A stretch of DNA of 39,017 bases from Candidatus Sulfopaludibacter sp. SbA3 (GTDB lineage: Bacteria > Acidobacteriota > Terriglobia > Bryobacterales > Bryobacteraceae), in the NCBI GenBank assembly GCA_945861625.1, contig CAMAVI010000027.1, positions 1 through 39,017 on the forward strand, written 5' to 3'. Below are positions 23,487-31,190 of this stretch, in pieces; position 1 is the stretch's first letter; every line of letters starts with the position of its first letter. The notes below the pieces were generated by a model. That model worked only from the letters and a program-made list of their open reading frames with translations, had not been told where the DNA came from and did no database searches. The position numbers were made by a program, and so were the translations under genes.

Positions 23487-23966
23487 TTATTTGTCCACAC
23501 CCTTGGGGCCGTGGAGCGAGATGATCACCAGCGTGCCTTCGACATCGGTGAACGCATGCGCGACGCCTTCGGGAATGATGAAGAAATCGCCTTTGGCAAT
23601 GTGGCGCTTGTCGCCGCCGTTGATGCCCGAGCCGGAGCGGTTGGCTTCATTGGTGCGCTTCTCGTCTTTCAACGTGCCGCCAAGGGTGAGCATGCCCGCG
23701 CCGTCGAGCACATAGACCACTTCCGTATCCGTCTCATGGATATTGGGATTGGTGGCTTTGCCCGCTTTGCGCGATTCGAAAGTGGCGCGGTAGGTGCCGT
23801 GGACCGACAGGCGTTGGGTGAAGTTGATCTGGTCGGGCTTGCGCTCCGTGTTGGCGCGCTGGATGAGCTTGGCCACGTCGGCGGCGCTGACAAAGTTGGG
23901 CTGAACGGCCGGGTCGGCGGCCAGCAGGGCCGCGGCCGCAAGAATCATAAGGGAAGCAAGTCGCAT
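23487..23966 (-). CDS. Secreted cupin-domain protein
   Basis: A 159-residue protein with an N-terminal signal peptide (MRLASLMILAAAALLA) followed by a single cupin domain. Cupin motif 1 is in NPNIHETDTEVVYVLDGAG and motif 2 in GDFFIIPEGVAHAF, containing the His and Glu positions that usually bind a metal. Start choice: AGGAG lies seven bases upstream of ATG 23966, and the open frame beyond it is not protein-like. It lies 62 bases downstream of the metalloprotease gene start on the same strand, so it may be transcribed just before that gene. Function is unknown; secreted cupins can be small-molecule isomerases or binding proteins. Confidence 0.85.
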   Translation of the reverse strand: MRLASLMILAAAALLAADPAVQPNFVSAADVAKLIQRANTERKPDQINFTQRLSVHGTYRATFESRKAGKATNPNIHETDTEVVYVLDGAGMLTLGGTLKDEKRTNEANRSGSGINGGDKRHIAKGDFFIIPEGVAHAFTDVEGTLVIISLHGPKGVDK

Positions 23967-24048
23967 GTTATCTCCTGGAAATGGTGGAATGCGCTTCATC
24001 CTTTGTAGCACGTTATATAGGACACGGTAGAATGGGGAAACCGGTTCT

Positions 24049-24300
24049 ATGAGTGACAAGCAACACGCCATCGAATTACTCGACCGCCTGGCGCCGGGCC
24101 AGCTTGCCGCCGTGGTGCATTTATTGGAAACCATGATCCCGCCGGAAGAAGACAGCGATACCCTCAGCCCCGCCGAAGCCAAGGCCATTGCCGAAGCCGA
24201 TGAGTGGAGCAAACACAACCAACCCATTCCGCACGAGCAGGTGCTGGCGGAACTGGGCCTCACCATGGATGCTTGGGAGAAGATGAGCCGCGACCCATAG
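24049..24300 (+). CDS. Putative antitoxin of a ParE/RelE-type pair
   Basis: Small acidic helical protein of 83 residues (MSDKQHAIELLDRLAPGQLA; then SPAEAKAIAEADEW and PHEQVLAELGLTMDAW). The N-terminal half is the dimerising, DNA-binding part typical of these antitoxins, and the C-terminal helix would wrap the toxin. The evidence is mostly context: three bases after its TAG starts a RelE/ParE-fold toxin. Such pairs are usually autoregulated by the antitoxin; I see no obvious palindrome in the 80 bases upstream. Confidence 0.78.
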   Translation: MSDKQHAIELLDRLAPGQLAAVVHLLETMIPPEEDSDTLSPAEAKAIAEADEWSKHNQPIPHEQVLAELGLTMDAWEKMSRDP

Positions 24301-24303
24301 CGG

Positions 24304-24555
24304 ATGCCCAAAGGCATCGTCTGGACCGAACAGGCTAAAGGCGACGTTCGCCGAATCGAGCAGCCGGTTGCCTGGCAGATCCTGAAGACACTGGGCCGTT
24401 ACGTCCTCACTGGCGAAGGCAACACCAAGTTTCTGCAAGGCATCGAGCCGCCCCTCATCAGACTCCGCGCCCAGAATCATCGCGTCTTCTTCCGCGACCA
24501 TGGCGACCATATCACAGTCGAGCGTGTACTCGACCGCAAGGAAGCATATAGGTAG
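24304..24555 (+). CDS. RelE/ParE-family toxin
   Basis: An 83-residue toxin-fold protein. The pattern IVWTEQAKGDVRRIEQPVAW (first strand and helix pair), GNTKFLQGIEPPLIRLRAQN, HRVFFRDHGDHITVERVLDR and KEAYR corresponds to the RelE/ParE superfamily core, with the terminal R-v-x-x-R-x-x-x-Y-R type end. RelE members cut mRNA on ribosomes and ParE members block gyrase; which applies cannot be told from sequence. The gene directly follows its antitoxin, and the pair is intact, unlike the pair in the tRNA island. Confidence 0.85.
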   Translation: MPKGIVWTEQAKGDVRRIEQPVAWQILKTLGRYVLTGEGNTKFLQGIEPPLIRLRAQNHRVFFRDHGDHITVERVLDRKEAYR

Positions 24556-24611
24556 GTAGCGCACGCATGAGTATGCGCGCGGCCGGGTCGTCACGATCCC
24601 CGGGACGGTGG

Positions 24612-25304
24612 CTACCTTGAACGGTCATCACGAAATATGGGGTCCGCGGGTGGCAAAAATGCTATCAGTCGCGACACAGCAAATAGCGCGAGAAGAAAGC
24701 CACTGAACCCTTGCGCGACCACAACGAACCGCATAGAGCCGAGTGGACTGAAGTCACCATAGCCAATGGTCAACTGCGTGATCGCACTGAAGTACAAAGC
24801 ATCGAGTTGCGTGACCAATATCGGCTTGAACTGGCAGCGGCTTGCGAAATAAACTACACCAAAACAGAGTGCCAGTTCAACAAAGTTCCAGATGGCCAAG
24901 ACGACAATACGCACCAGCGACGCAACACGATGAACCTTCGCGCGTCTGCGAAGCGCTGTGAATAGATTTACATTAATAGCAGTTTGGATAATATCGAAAA
25001 TTCTGTACCCAAACACAATGGAAATCAGCCATGTATACGTCGGCCATCTGATTGGCGATAAGATCGCCAAGAGTTCCAATACAAGCCACGCAAGGATGTA
25101 GTATTCAATCCGCCGACTGCGTCTTATCGTCAACACGACGACCGATGTAGAAGTGGAGAACACCGCTTGGGTCCGCTCCCGAGAGCCAAATAGTAAGCTT
25201 GCAAGGGACAGATTTCGGCAAAGAGCAAGGGCTCGCTCCAGCACCCATGTGATTGGGCTTATGAGCCAAAGTCGTGGATTCATCCGCCAAGGCCGCCGAT
25301 TCAT
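24612..25304 (-). CDS. Potassium channel-like ion channel protein
   Basis: Membrane protein of about 230 residues with hydrophobic segments near 71-85, 92-112, 133-155 and 196-218. The pore helix and selectivity filter are clear: SAITQLTIGYGDFSP, with TIGYGD at about 179-184. The last two segments form the two-helix pore of the Ion_trans_2 type, while the preceding ones could be a reduced sensor. Of two adjacent ATGs, 25304 has the better spacing to AGAGG. Base composition appears more AT-rich than that of the neighbours, hinting at a different origin. The 238 bases upstream (25305-25542) hold no gene; a 12-base direct repeat occurs at 25445-25468. Confidence 0.88.
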   Translation of the reverse strand: MNRRPWRMNPRLWLISPITWVLERALALCRNLSLASLLFGSRERTQAVFSTSTSVVVLTIRRSRRIEYYILAWLVLELLAILSPIRWPTYTWLISIVFGYRIFDIIQTAINVNLFTALRRRAKVHRVASLVRIVVLAIWNFVELALCFGVVYFASRCQFKPILVTQLDALYFSAITQLTIGYGDFSPLGSMRFVVVAQGFSGFLLALFAVSRLIAFLPPADPIFRDDRSR

Positions 25305-25542
25305 CATTTTCCTCTCACCCGGCCGGTTGGCTGGTGATTTCTTAACTCGCTCTTGCTAAGCCACTCGGAGCATAAGCCGGGGGCTCCCGGTGGTGTCGAC
25401 CCTGACTGATTTATGTCGTCCATTCGACTCAGCGCTGCGGGATGAGGAAAATCTCAAGGAAAATCTCAAGAGTTGCCGACTATGGCAGCTCCGCTGTATG
25501 CTTTCTCAGGTTCGCATCCAGGAGCGTATATTAATTAGAATT

Positions 25543-26553
25543 CTACTTGTCGTGCGCTCTGCCGCCGCGGAGGATGTTCCCGACAGCCATGTTGCCTTCC
25601 TGGCAGGCGTACTCGTAGATCATGTATTCGGGATCGCGGCTCAGCGGGATGGACACTTTCCAGGGGCGCTCGTAGGTTTCGGGGTCGTCGATGGTGACTT
25701 CGTAGAGCAGCGTGTCGGCATCGGTACGCGTGAAGCGCTCCACTACATGCAGCTTTTCGCTGATGTGAATGCCTTTGATGCGCTGCGTGGCGCCGCTGGT
25801 GGCGATCCAGCCTTTATCGTTGTAATTCGTAATGTCGACCACGAGGGTGTTGCCTTCCCAGTGGCCGCGCGAGTCGCCGTTCCACAGGCGGATGTTCGAT
25901 GGCAGGTGCGGGCTGTTGTCGGTGGGGATCACTCGTGTTTCGTGGATCATTTCGTACAGGATGGTCACGTAGCCGGGAGTTTGCAGAATCTGGTAGGCGT
26001 TGTTGTAGCCAGCCGGGAACATGCCGGCGGGGACGCCGCGGGTGATGCAACGGTCCCACACGCTCATGTGTTCGTAGGAATCGGCTACGTGGGCCAGGTC
26101 GTAGTTGCGGCGGGCTTCGGCGGCAGCCTTCACGGGAACGCGGCCGTTGGCGGGTTCGACCACCAGCGAAGTAGCGCGCGTGGAGACCACCTTCGTGCCG
26201 GCGTCGCCCCAGGCACGGTTGTAACTGCCGGGGTCGCCGGGTTTGGGGGCGCGGTCGCCGCTGTTGGCGGCGGCTTTGCGCTCCATTTCCTTGACCTCTT
26301 CCTCAGTGAGCGTGGCCTTATTGCCGAGTGCAACCGGGCGCTCGAAGGGGGTGATGGTCGGGTTGGTCCAGATGCCCTGGATATCCGGCTGTCCGCCGGC
26401 GGTCTTGGTGGGGACCCACACTCTGGCGGCGGGGGCGACGGCAGCTTTCTTCGCGGCGTCTTTCATTGCGACGGCGGGCGGGGCCTGAGCATAGGCGCCG
26501 GCCGATACCAAGAGCGCCATCGGAATCGCGAGCAGAAGTTTTGTGTGTTCCAT
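25543..26553 (-). CDS. Secreted protein of unknown function, tandem paralogue B
   Basis: A 336-residue protein with a signal peptide (MEHTKLLLAIPMALLVSAGA, cut near AYAQA). The mature part begins with a Lys/Ala-rich stretch, then QPDIQGIWTNPTITPFERP, a signature I associate with a family that is multi-copy in Acidobacteriota and has no known function. ERCITR-like DRCITRGVPAGMFPAGYNNA and NGDSRGHWEGNTLVVDITN are further conserved blocks, and a Cys pair lies in DRC and YACQEGN. It is nearly identical along its length to the product of 26663-27655, differing mainly in the linker after the signal peptide. A TATACT hexamer lies 14 bases before the ATG, and no ribosome binding site is visible. Confidence 0.85.
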   Translation of the reverse strand: MEHTKLLLAIPMALLVSAGAYAQAPPAVAMKDAAKKAAVAPAARVWVPTKTAGGQPDIQGIWTNPTITPFERPVALGNKATLTEEEVKEMERKAAANSGDRAPKPGDPGSYNRAWGDAGTKVVSTRATSLVVEPANGRVPVKAAAEARRNYDLAHVADSYEHMSVWDRCITRGVPAGMFPAGYNNAYQILQTPGYVTILYEMIHETRVIPTDNSPHLPSNIRLWNGDSRGHWEGNTLVVDITNYNDKGWIATSGATQRIKGIHISEKLHVVERFTRTDADTLLYEVTIDDPETYERPWKVSIPLSRDPEYMIYEYACQEGNMAVGNILRGGRAHDK

Positions 26554-26567
26554 ACCAGGTAACAGCC

Positions 26568-26573
26568 AGTATA
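26568..26573 (-). promoter_or_regulatory. -10 hexamer of paralogue B, near-leaderless
   Basis: TATACT on the minus strand lies 14 bases upstream of the ATG, followed by GGC. The same hexamer and GGC occur at the equivalent place before paralogue A, so the short leader is conserved between copies. Confidence 0.5.
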
Positions 26574-26662
26574 TACCGCGCGGAAACGCTTGCCACCCGG
26601 GGGGAGGAGGAGACGGCTACGCGTCGCCACGAGTGGCGACGGGGCACGCGGGAGTGCGTGCG

Positions 26663-27655
26663 CTACTGATCCTGCTTGCGGCCGGCGCGGAGGATGTTCC
26701 CGACAGCCATGTTGCCTTCCTGGCAGGCGTACTCGTAGATTCTGTATTCGGGATCGCGGGACAGGGGGATGGAGACTTTCCAGGGGCGCTCGTAGTTCTC
26801 CGGGTCGTCGATGGTGACTTCGTACATGAGCGTGTCTGCATCGGTACGGGTGAAGCGCTCCACCACGTGCAGCTTTTCGCTGATGTGGATGCCCTTCACG
26901 CGCTGGGTGGCCGCGCTGGTGGCGATCCAGCCTTTGTCGTTGTAATTCGTGATGTCGACAACCAAAGTGTTGCCTTCCCAATGGCCGCGCGAGTCGCCGT
27001 TCCACAGGCGGATGTTCGACGGCAGGTGCGGGCTGTTACCGGTGGGGATGACGCGGGTTTCGTGGATCATCTCATACAGGATGGTCACGTAGCCGGGAGT
27101 TTGCAGAATCTGATAGGCGTTGTTGTAGCCGGCCGGGAACATGCCGGCGGGGACGCCGCGCGTGATGCAGCGGTCCCAGACGCTCATGTGCTCCCAGGAA
27201 TCGGCGCCGTGGGCCAGGTCGTAGTCACGGCGGGCTTCGGCGGAGGCCTTGATGGGCACGCGGCCGTTGGCGGGCTCCACCACCAGCGAGGTGGCGCGCG
27301 TGGCGACAACTTTGGTGCCGGCATCGAACCAGGCCTGATTGTAGCCACCAGGGTCGCCGGGTGCGGGCGGCTTATCCACGCGATTGGCGGCGGCTTTGCG
27401 CTCCATTTCCTTCACTTCCGCCTCGGTGAGCGTGGCTTTATTGCCGAGTTCGACCGGGCGCTCGAAGGGGGTAATAGTCGGATTGGTCCAGATGCCCTGG
27501 ATATCCGGCTGGCCGTCGGCGGTCTTGGTGGGGGTCCATACCTTCGCCGCGGGGGCCGCGGAAACCTTTTTCGCGGCAGCAGGCACCTGCGCATAGGCGC
27601 CTGACGATACCAAGAGCGCCACTGGGATCGCGAGGAGAAGTTTTGCGTGTTCCAT
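26663..27655 (-). CDS. Secreted protein of unknown function, tandem paralogue A
   Basis: A 330-residue protein of the same family as 25543-26553, with the same signal peptide, the same QPDIQGIWTNP and FERPVELGNKATLT blocks, MSVWDRCITRGVPAGMFPAG and the C-terminal YACQEGNMAVGNILR. The linker after the signal peptide is 6 residues shorter. Function is not known. Conserved Asp/His/Trp clusters would suit ligand binding, but no catalytic motif is recognised. The two copies lie 109 bases apart on the same strand, each with its own TATACT element, so they are likely separate transcripts rather than one operon. Confidence 0.85.
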   Translation of the reverse strand: MEHAKLLLAIPVALLVSSGAYAQVPAAAKKVSAAPAAKVWTPTKTADGQPDIQGIWTNPTITPFERPVELGNKATLTEAEVKEMERKAAANRVDKPPAPGDPGGYNQAWFDAGTKVVATRATSLVVEPANGRVPIKASAEARRDYDLAHGADSWEHMSVWDRCITRGVPAGMFPAGYNNAYQILQTPGYVTILYEMIHETRVIPTGNSPHLPSNIRLWNGDSRGHWEGNTLVVDITNYNDKGWIATSAATQRVKGIHISEKLHVVERFTRTDADTLMYEVTIDDPENYERPWKVSIPLSRDPEYRIYEYACQEGNMAVGNILRAGRKQDQ

Positions 27656-27668
27656 AGCGGATGCTGCC

Positions 27669-27674
27669 AGTATA
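27669..27674 (-). promoter_or_regulatory. -10 hexamer of paralogue A, near-leaderless
   Basis: TATACT on the minus strand lies 13 bases upstream of the ATG at 27655, again followed by GGC. Transcription would start about 6-7 bases before the start codon. The -35 region is not convincing. Confidence 0.5.
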
Positions 27675-27732
27675 GCCGGGAGAAAAACCGAACGCTCGGG
27701 GCACTAGTTCCTTGGAACACCCTATTGCGGCC

Positions 27733-28788
27733 ATGCGCGTCATTATGGTGGACGATTCAGCGGCGGACCGGAAGCTCTACCGCACGCTTCTGGAGAAAGA
27801 CTCGGTGGGCATGGTGGAGTTCATGGATGCCGCGAACGGCGCGCGGGGACTAGAGTTGTGCCGGGACCAGGCGCCGGACTGTGTGCTGCTCGACTACAAA
27901 TTGCCTGATATGACCGGCCTCGAGTTTCTGGCGCGGCTGGTGGGCGAACCACCCGCGGAGATTCCCACCTCGGCTGTAGTGATGTTGACGGGACTGGCCA
28001 GCGAGGGCGTGGCGGTGAAAGCGTTGCGGGGCGGCGCGCAGGACTATCTTTCTAAAGACGCGATCACGGCCGAGGGACTGCGCATGGCCATCGACAAAGC
28101 CACCCAGAAGGTGGGATTGCTGCGGGATTTGCGCGACGAGCGGGACCGCCTGGCGCGGTCGCTCGCCGAAAAGGACGTGCTTCTGCAGGAAGTTCACCAC
28201 CGGGTGAAAAACAACATGCAGGTGATCGTGAGCCTGCTGCGGCTGCAGGCCAAGGCGTTTCCCGATGAGCGGCTGGCGCTGGTGCTGCATGATACGCAGA
28301 ATCGCATTGAATTCATGGCTCAGATTCATGAGCAGTTGTATCAGGCCGGCGACCTGGGCATCGTGGATCTGGCGCGGCACGCGGCCCTGATTGCGCGACG
28401 ATTGCTGCAGACCTACGGATTCGAGGAGTCACGGGTACGCCTGCGCATGGAGATGGAACCACTCGTGCTGGCTGTCGGCCAGGCGATTCCGGCGGGCCTG
28501 ATTCTGAACGAGCTGGTGTCAAACGCGCTCAAGCATGCCTTTACGGACGGCAGAACGGGCTCCATCCGGATCCTCGGATACCGGCGCGGCGGGTGCATCA
28601 GCCTGGAAGTGCGTGACGACGGAATGGGATTGCAAGCGCCGCTGGATCTGCTGCAGCCGAAATCGCTGGGCTTGCGGATTGTTCACATCCTCACGCGGCA
28701 GCTCAAAGGCAGCTTCGATTCGGTGTGCGGACCGGCGCCGAAAGAGACGATTTTCCGCATTACTTTTCCCGCAATCGACGCAGGCTGA
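27733..28788 (+). CDS. Receiver-histidine kinase fusion (REC-HisKA_2-HATPase)
   Basis: A 351-residue cytoplasmic signalling protein. Residues 1-125 are a receiver domain with acidic pocket VDD (7-8), phosphoacceptor D54 in LLDYKLPD, and Lys108 in YLSKDA. A coiled linker (128-150) leads to the HisKA_2 phosphoacceptor helix EVHHRVKNNMQVI (His155/156). The ATPase domain follows with the N-box NELVSNALKHAF (N264) and DDGMGL, and then SLGLRIVHILTRQL. All catalytic residues are intact. I chose ATG 27733; a TTG at 27712 is an alternative. The next gene starts 13 bases after its stop, so the two form a signalling operon. Receiver-plus-HisKA_2 proteins are common regulators placed between upstream phosphodonors and a response protein. 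Confidence 0.92.
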   Translation: MRVIMVDDSAADRKLYRTLLEKDSVGMVEFMDAANGARGLELCRDQAPDCVLLDYKLPDMTGLEFLARLVGEPPAEIPTSAVVMLTGLASEGVAVKALRGGAQDYLSKDAITAEGLRMAIDKATQKVGLLRDLRDERDRLARSLAEKDVLLQEVHHRVKNNMQVIVSLLRLQAKAFPDERLALVLHDTQNRIEFMAQIHEQLYQAGDLGIVDLARHAALIARRLLQTYGFEESRVRLRMEMEPLVLAVGQAIPAGLILNELVSNALKHAFTDGRTGSIRILGYRRGGCISLEVRDDGMGLQAPLDLLQPKSLGLRIVHILTRQLKGSFDSVCGPAPKETIFRITFPAIDAG

Positions 28789-28801
28789 ATGGAGGCAGAT
28801 C

Positions 28802-30415
28802 ATGACGGCTCACAGAGTCTTGGTGGTGGAAGATGAGGGTCTCATCGCGGCCGATATTTGCGCGCGCCTGGAATCATTGGGACACACCGTGATCGGCACC
28901 GCCAGCACCGTGGCGGAAGCGGTGGACCAGGCCGCGGGCGCGGAGATCGTACTGATGGACATCCGCATCGATGGGCCCGGCGACGGCATTGAAGCGGCCA
29001 CCATCATCCGCGAGCGTTACCGCCTGCCGGTGGTGTTCCTCACGGCACACACCGATTCCCTGACTCTGGAGCGCGCCAAGCACGCCGGGCCCTACGGGTA
29101 TATCGTGAAGCCGGTGGCCTCGGCGGCTCTGCAAACCACCATTGAGATTGCGCTCTATAAACATCAGATGGAAAGGCAGCTCGAAGAAAGCGAGGCCTGG
29201 CTGCGGGCGGCGCTAGGCGCGGCCGCCGATGCGGTCATCATCACCGACGCGCAGGGGGCTGTGCGTATGATGAATCCCGCGGCGGAAGCGCTCTTGGGAT
29301 GCAAACCGGGCACGATCACGGAGTTTCTGGCGGACGATCCGGTGGCGCTGGCGATTCTGGAGGACGCGGCGGTGCCCATCTCCGCGCGCGTGGGAGAGGC
29401 GATGGTGGAAGGCCATGCCGCGCCGGTCAAGTATGGCGGGAAATTGATGGGCGCGGTCCTCACTCTGAGTGAGGTGAGCCGGCAAAGGCGCGAGCAAACG
29501 CGGCTCCGGCAAATGGAGCGCGGAGAGATCGCGGCGCGGCTGGCGGCGGGCGTGGCCAACGAGTACACCAACCTGATCGCGACGATCCGCAATCAGTCCG
29601 AACAACTCCTGCGGCAATTCGAAGATTACGCGCCCGTGAGCCAGCCGCTGCGCGAAATCCAGCAGGCGGCGGCGGCGGCGGACCGGATCACGCGGCGGCT
29701 GGAAGACATCGCGGGCGGCCAGCCCGGGCATCCGGAACCGCTCAGCCTGCATGGCATGTTACGGCGGATGTCACGGCTCATTCAATCGGTGGCGGGAGAG
29801 CGCACAAAGGTAACGCTGCGCCCGGCCGCGGGCAACGGCAAGATTTTCGCGGATCCCGCGCGGACCGAGGAATTGGTGATGCGCCTGATTATGCACGGAG
29901 TAAATGCCATGCACGCCGTCAACTCCATGCCGGATGGCGGCGAGTTGCTTATCGAAACAGCGGATGTGAAGGACCGCGCGGGCGACCAGGTCTCCTTTTC
30001 GGTGACGCACACGGGCGCGGGCGCGGACCTGGATTCGGTGGATCTTGCCATCACTTCTTATCTGTCGCCGGAGGACGACCGGCGGCTGGAAGCATTCTTT
30101 CCGCACTGGCAGGCGCAGGAGCCGGCTGCCGGGCACGTGCCTACGCTGCTCTTGGTGGAACCGCGCGAGCGAGTGCGCGCGCAACTCCACAATTTCTTTG
30201 AAGCCAACGGCTATAACCTGCTGGAAGCGGCCGATGACGAACAAGCCGAAGCGCTGGCTGAATTACAGCACGTGGATGTGGTGATCGGCGCGGGACGCCC
30301 CATCGAAGGCATACCGCTGGTGGAGGTGGCCGCGCCCTATACGCAACGCGCTCTGCTCGAACAGGTGCGCACGGCGCTGCAAGGCAGTCTCACTTCTTCC
30401 GCTTCGGCTCCGTAG
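28802..30415 (+). CDS. REC-PAS protein with degenerate histidine kinase and degenerate second receiver
   Basis: A 537-residue protein; GGAGG (28791-28795) precedes ATG 28802 by six bases. Residues 1-120 are an intact receiver (VVEDE 8-12, D53 in LMDIRIDG, T81, K103 in VKP). A PAS domain spans about 130-235 (AADAVIITDAQGAVRMMNPA). At 240-400 the layout is that of a hybrid kinase, but the H-box reads LAAGVANEYTNLI with Asn253 in place of the phosphoacceptor His. The ATPase domain has lost its N-box Asn and the G-box Asp (VTHTGAGAD, H403). Residues 447-530 resemble a second receiver (PTLLLVEPRERVRAQL) whose Asp position reads VVIGAGRP. It is probably an input-binding output protein of the upstream kinase rather than an enzyme. 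Confidence 0.88.
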   Translation: MTAHRVLVVEDEGLIAADICARLESLGHTVIGTASTVAEAVDQAAGAEIVLMDIRIDGPGDGIEAATIIRERYRLPVVFLTAHTDSLTLERAKHAGPYGYIVKPVASAALQTTIEIALYKHQMERQLEESEAWLRAALGAAADAVIITDAQGAVRMMNPAAEALLGCKPGTITEFLADDPVALAILEDAAVPISARVGEAMVEGHAAPVKYGGKLMGAVLTLSEVSRQRREQTRLRQMERGEIAARLAAGVANEYTNLIATIRNQSEQLLRQFEDYAPVSQPLREIQQAAAAADRITRRLEDIAGGQPGHPEPLSLHGMLRRMSRLIQSVAGERTKVTLRPAAGNGKIFADPARTEELVMRLIMHGVNAMHAVNSMPDGGELLIETADVKDRAGDQVSFSVTHTGAGADLDSVDLAITSYLSPEDDRRLEAFFPHWQAQEPAAGHVPTLLLVEPRERVRAQLHNFFEANGYNLLEAADDEQAEALAELQHVDVVIGAGRPIEGIPLVEVAAPYTQRALLEQVRTALQGSLTSSASAP

Positions 30416-31181
30416 AAAACAGATCGTCGGTCAGATCCTGATTGAAGACCACCGATTCGGAAAATATCTGGTAGATCCTTTCGCGGTTGCGCTCACGCGT
30501 GATCTGCTGCGGCCACTGAATGCCCTGAATGTCCCGGTAGCGGTCGAAGATGGTGACTTCCTCGTCGCGCTCCTTGGTCTTGGCATCCAGCCGGGACCAG
30601 GTCTGCCTCACCGGCAGCTTGGTGGTCTGATGGAAGTAGACGCGCGTAGAGCGGTTCAGCGAGTCAATGATGTCGACGACCTCAACGGGCAGATGATCCA
30701 CGACATCGGAGCCCCGCGATTCAAACGTGAGGCCGGGCTCTTGAAGACGCTGCCGCAGGATATACAGGACATTGTGCAGCATAGTTTCGCGGTAGCGCTC
30801 AAAGTCGTCCTTGGGCATGGCTTTGGAACCGCGATAGGTCACGTTCGCGCCGCCATCTTCACGGAATACGATAGCCGAGTCTTCATTCTTGCCGAAGGCC
30901 TGCCGCTCGCGCAGGCCCAATTCCTCTCCGGACTTGGCGGGAGGGACAGTCAAGTAGCGCGTATAAATCTTCGCGATCGAGAGTCCGGAGAGTCTTTCGC
31001 GATAGAACGAATAGGCACGGCCGGTTTCAACCCGGTCCTCCATCTGGAGGAATTTATCACCGCCTAATGCGGCAACCGCGTCGTCGATCGCCTTGCGGGC
31101 GCGGGCGTCGCCGGGAGTCTGGGCCGAGGCCGGAACGGTACACAGCAGCGCGCAGAACAGAAAGTAATGAGCGAATTTCAT
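30390..31181 (-). CDS. Secreted protein of unknown function in the M16 peptidase operon
   Basis: A 263-residue protein with a signal peptide (MKFAHYFLFCALLCTVPASA). The mature protein starts ARARKAIDDAVAALGGDKFL and continues as a beta-rich domain (SFYRERLSGLSIAKIYTRYL; VYFHQTTKLPVRQTWSRLDA; RYRDIQGIQWPQQITRERN). The general shape, AALGG start followed by antiparallel strands and the INGI-like DIQGIQWPQQI, recalls LolA/outer-membrane lipoprotein-carrier-type domains, but I do not claim homology. It lies 9 bases after the second M16 gene, so it is co-transcribed with the peptidases. Its 3' end overlaps the convergent REC-PAS gene by 26 bases. Confidence 0.8.
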   Translation of the reverse strand: MKFAHYFLFCALLCTVPASAQTPGDARARKAIDDAVAALGGDKFLQMEDRVETGRAYSFYRERLSGLSIAKIYTRYLTVPPAKSGEELGLRERQAFGKNEDSAIVFREDGGANVTYRGSKAMPKDDFERYRETMLHNVLYILRQRLQEPGLTFESRGSDVVDHLPVEVVDIIDSLNRSTRVYFHQTTKLPVRQTWSRLDAKTKERDEEVTIFDRYRDIQGIQWPQQITRERNRERIYQIFSESVVFNQDLTDDLFSTEPKRKK

Positions 31182-31190
31182 AGCGGCAAC

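Noticed and set aside
25390-27604. Two long plus-strand frames (390 and 353 codons) opposite the tandem secreted paralogues, similar to each other
   Set aside because: Their similarity follows from the duplicated genes on the other strand; they lack the signal peptide, ribosome binding sites and any domain.
28535-28801. Longer start for the REC-PAS protein
   Set aside because: The region is the out-of-frame 3' part of the kinase gene; GGAGG six bases before ATG 28802 and the start of the receiver fold fix the start.
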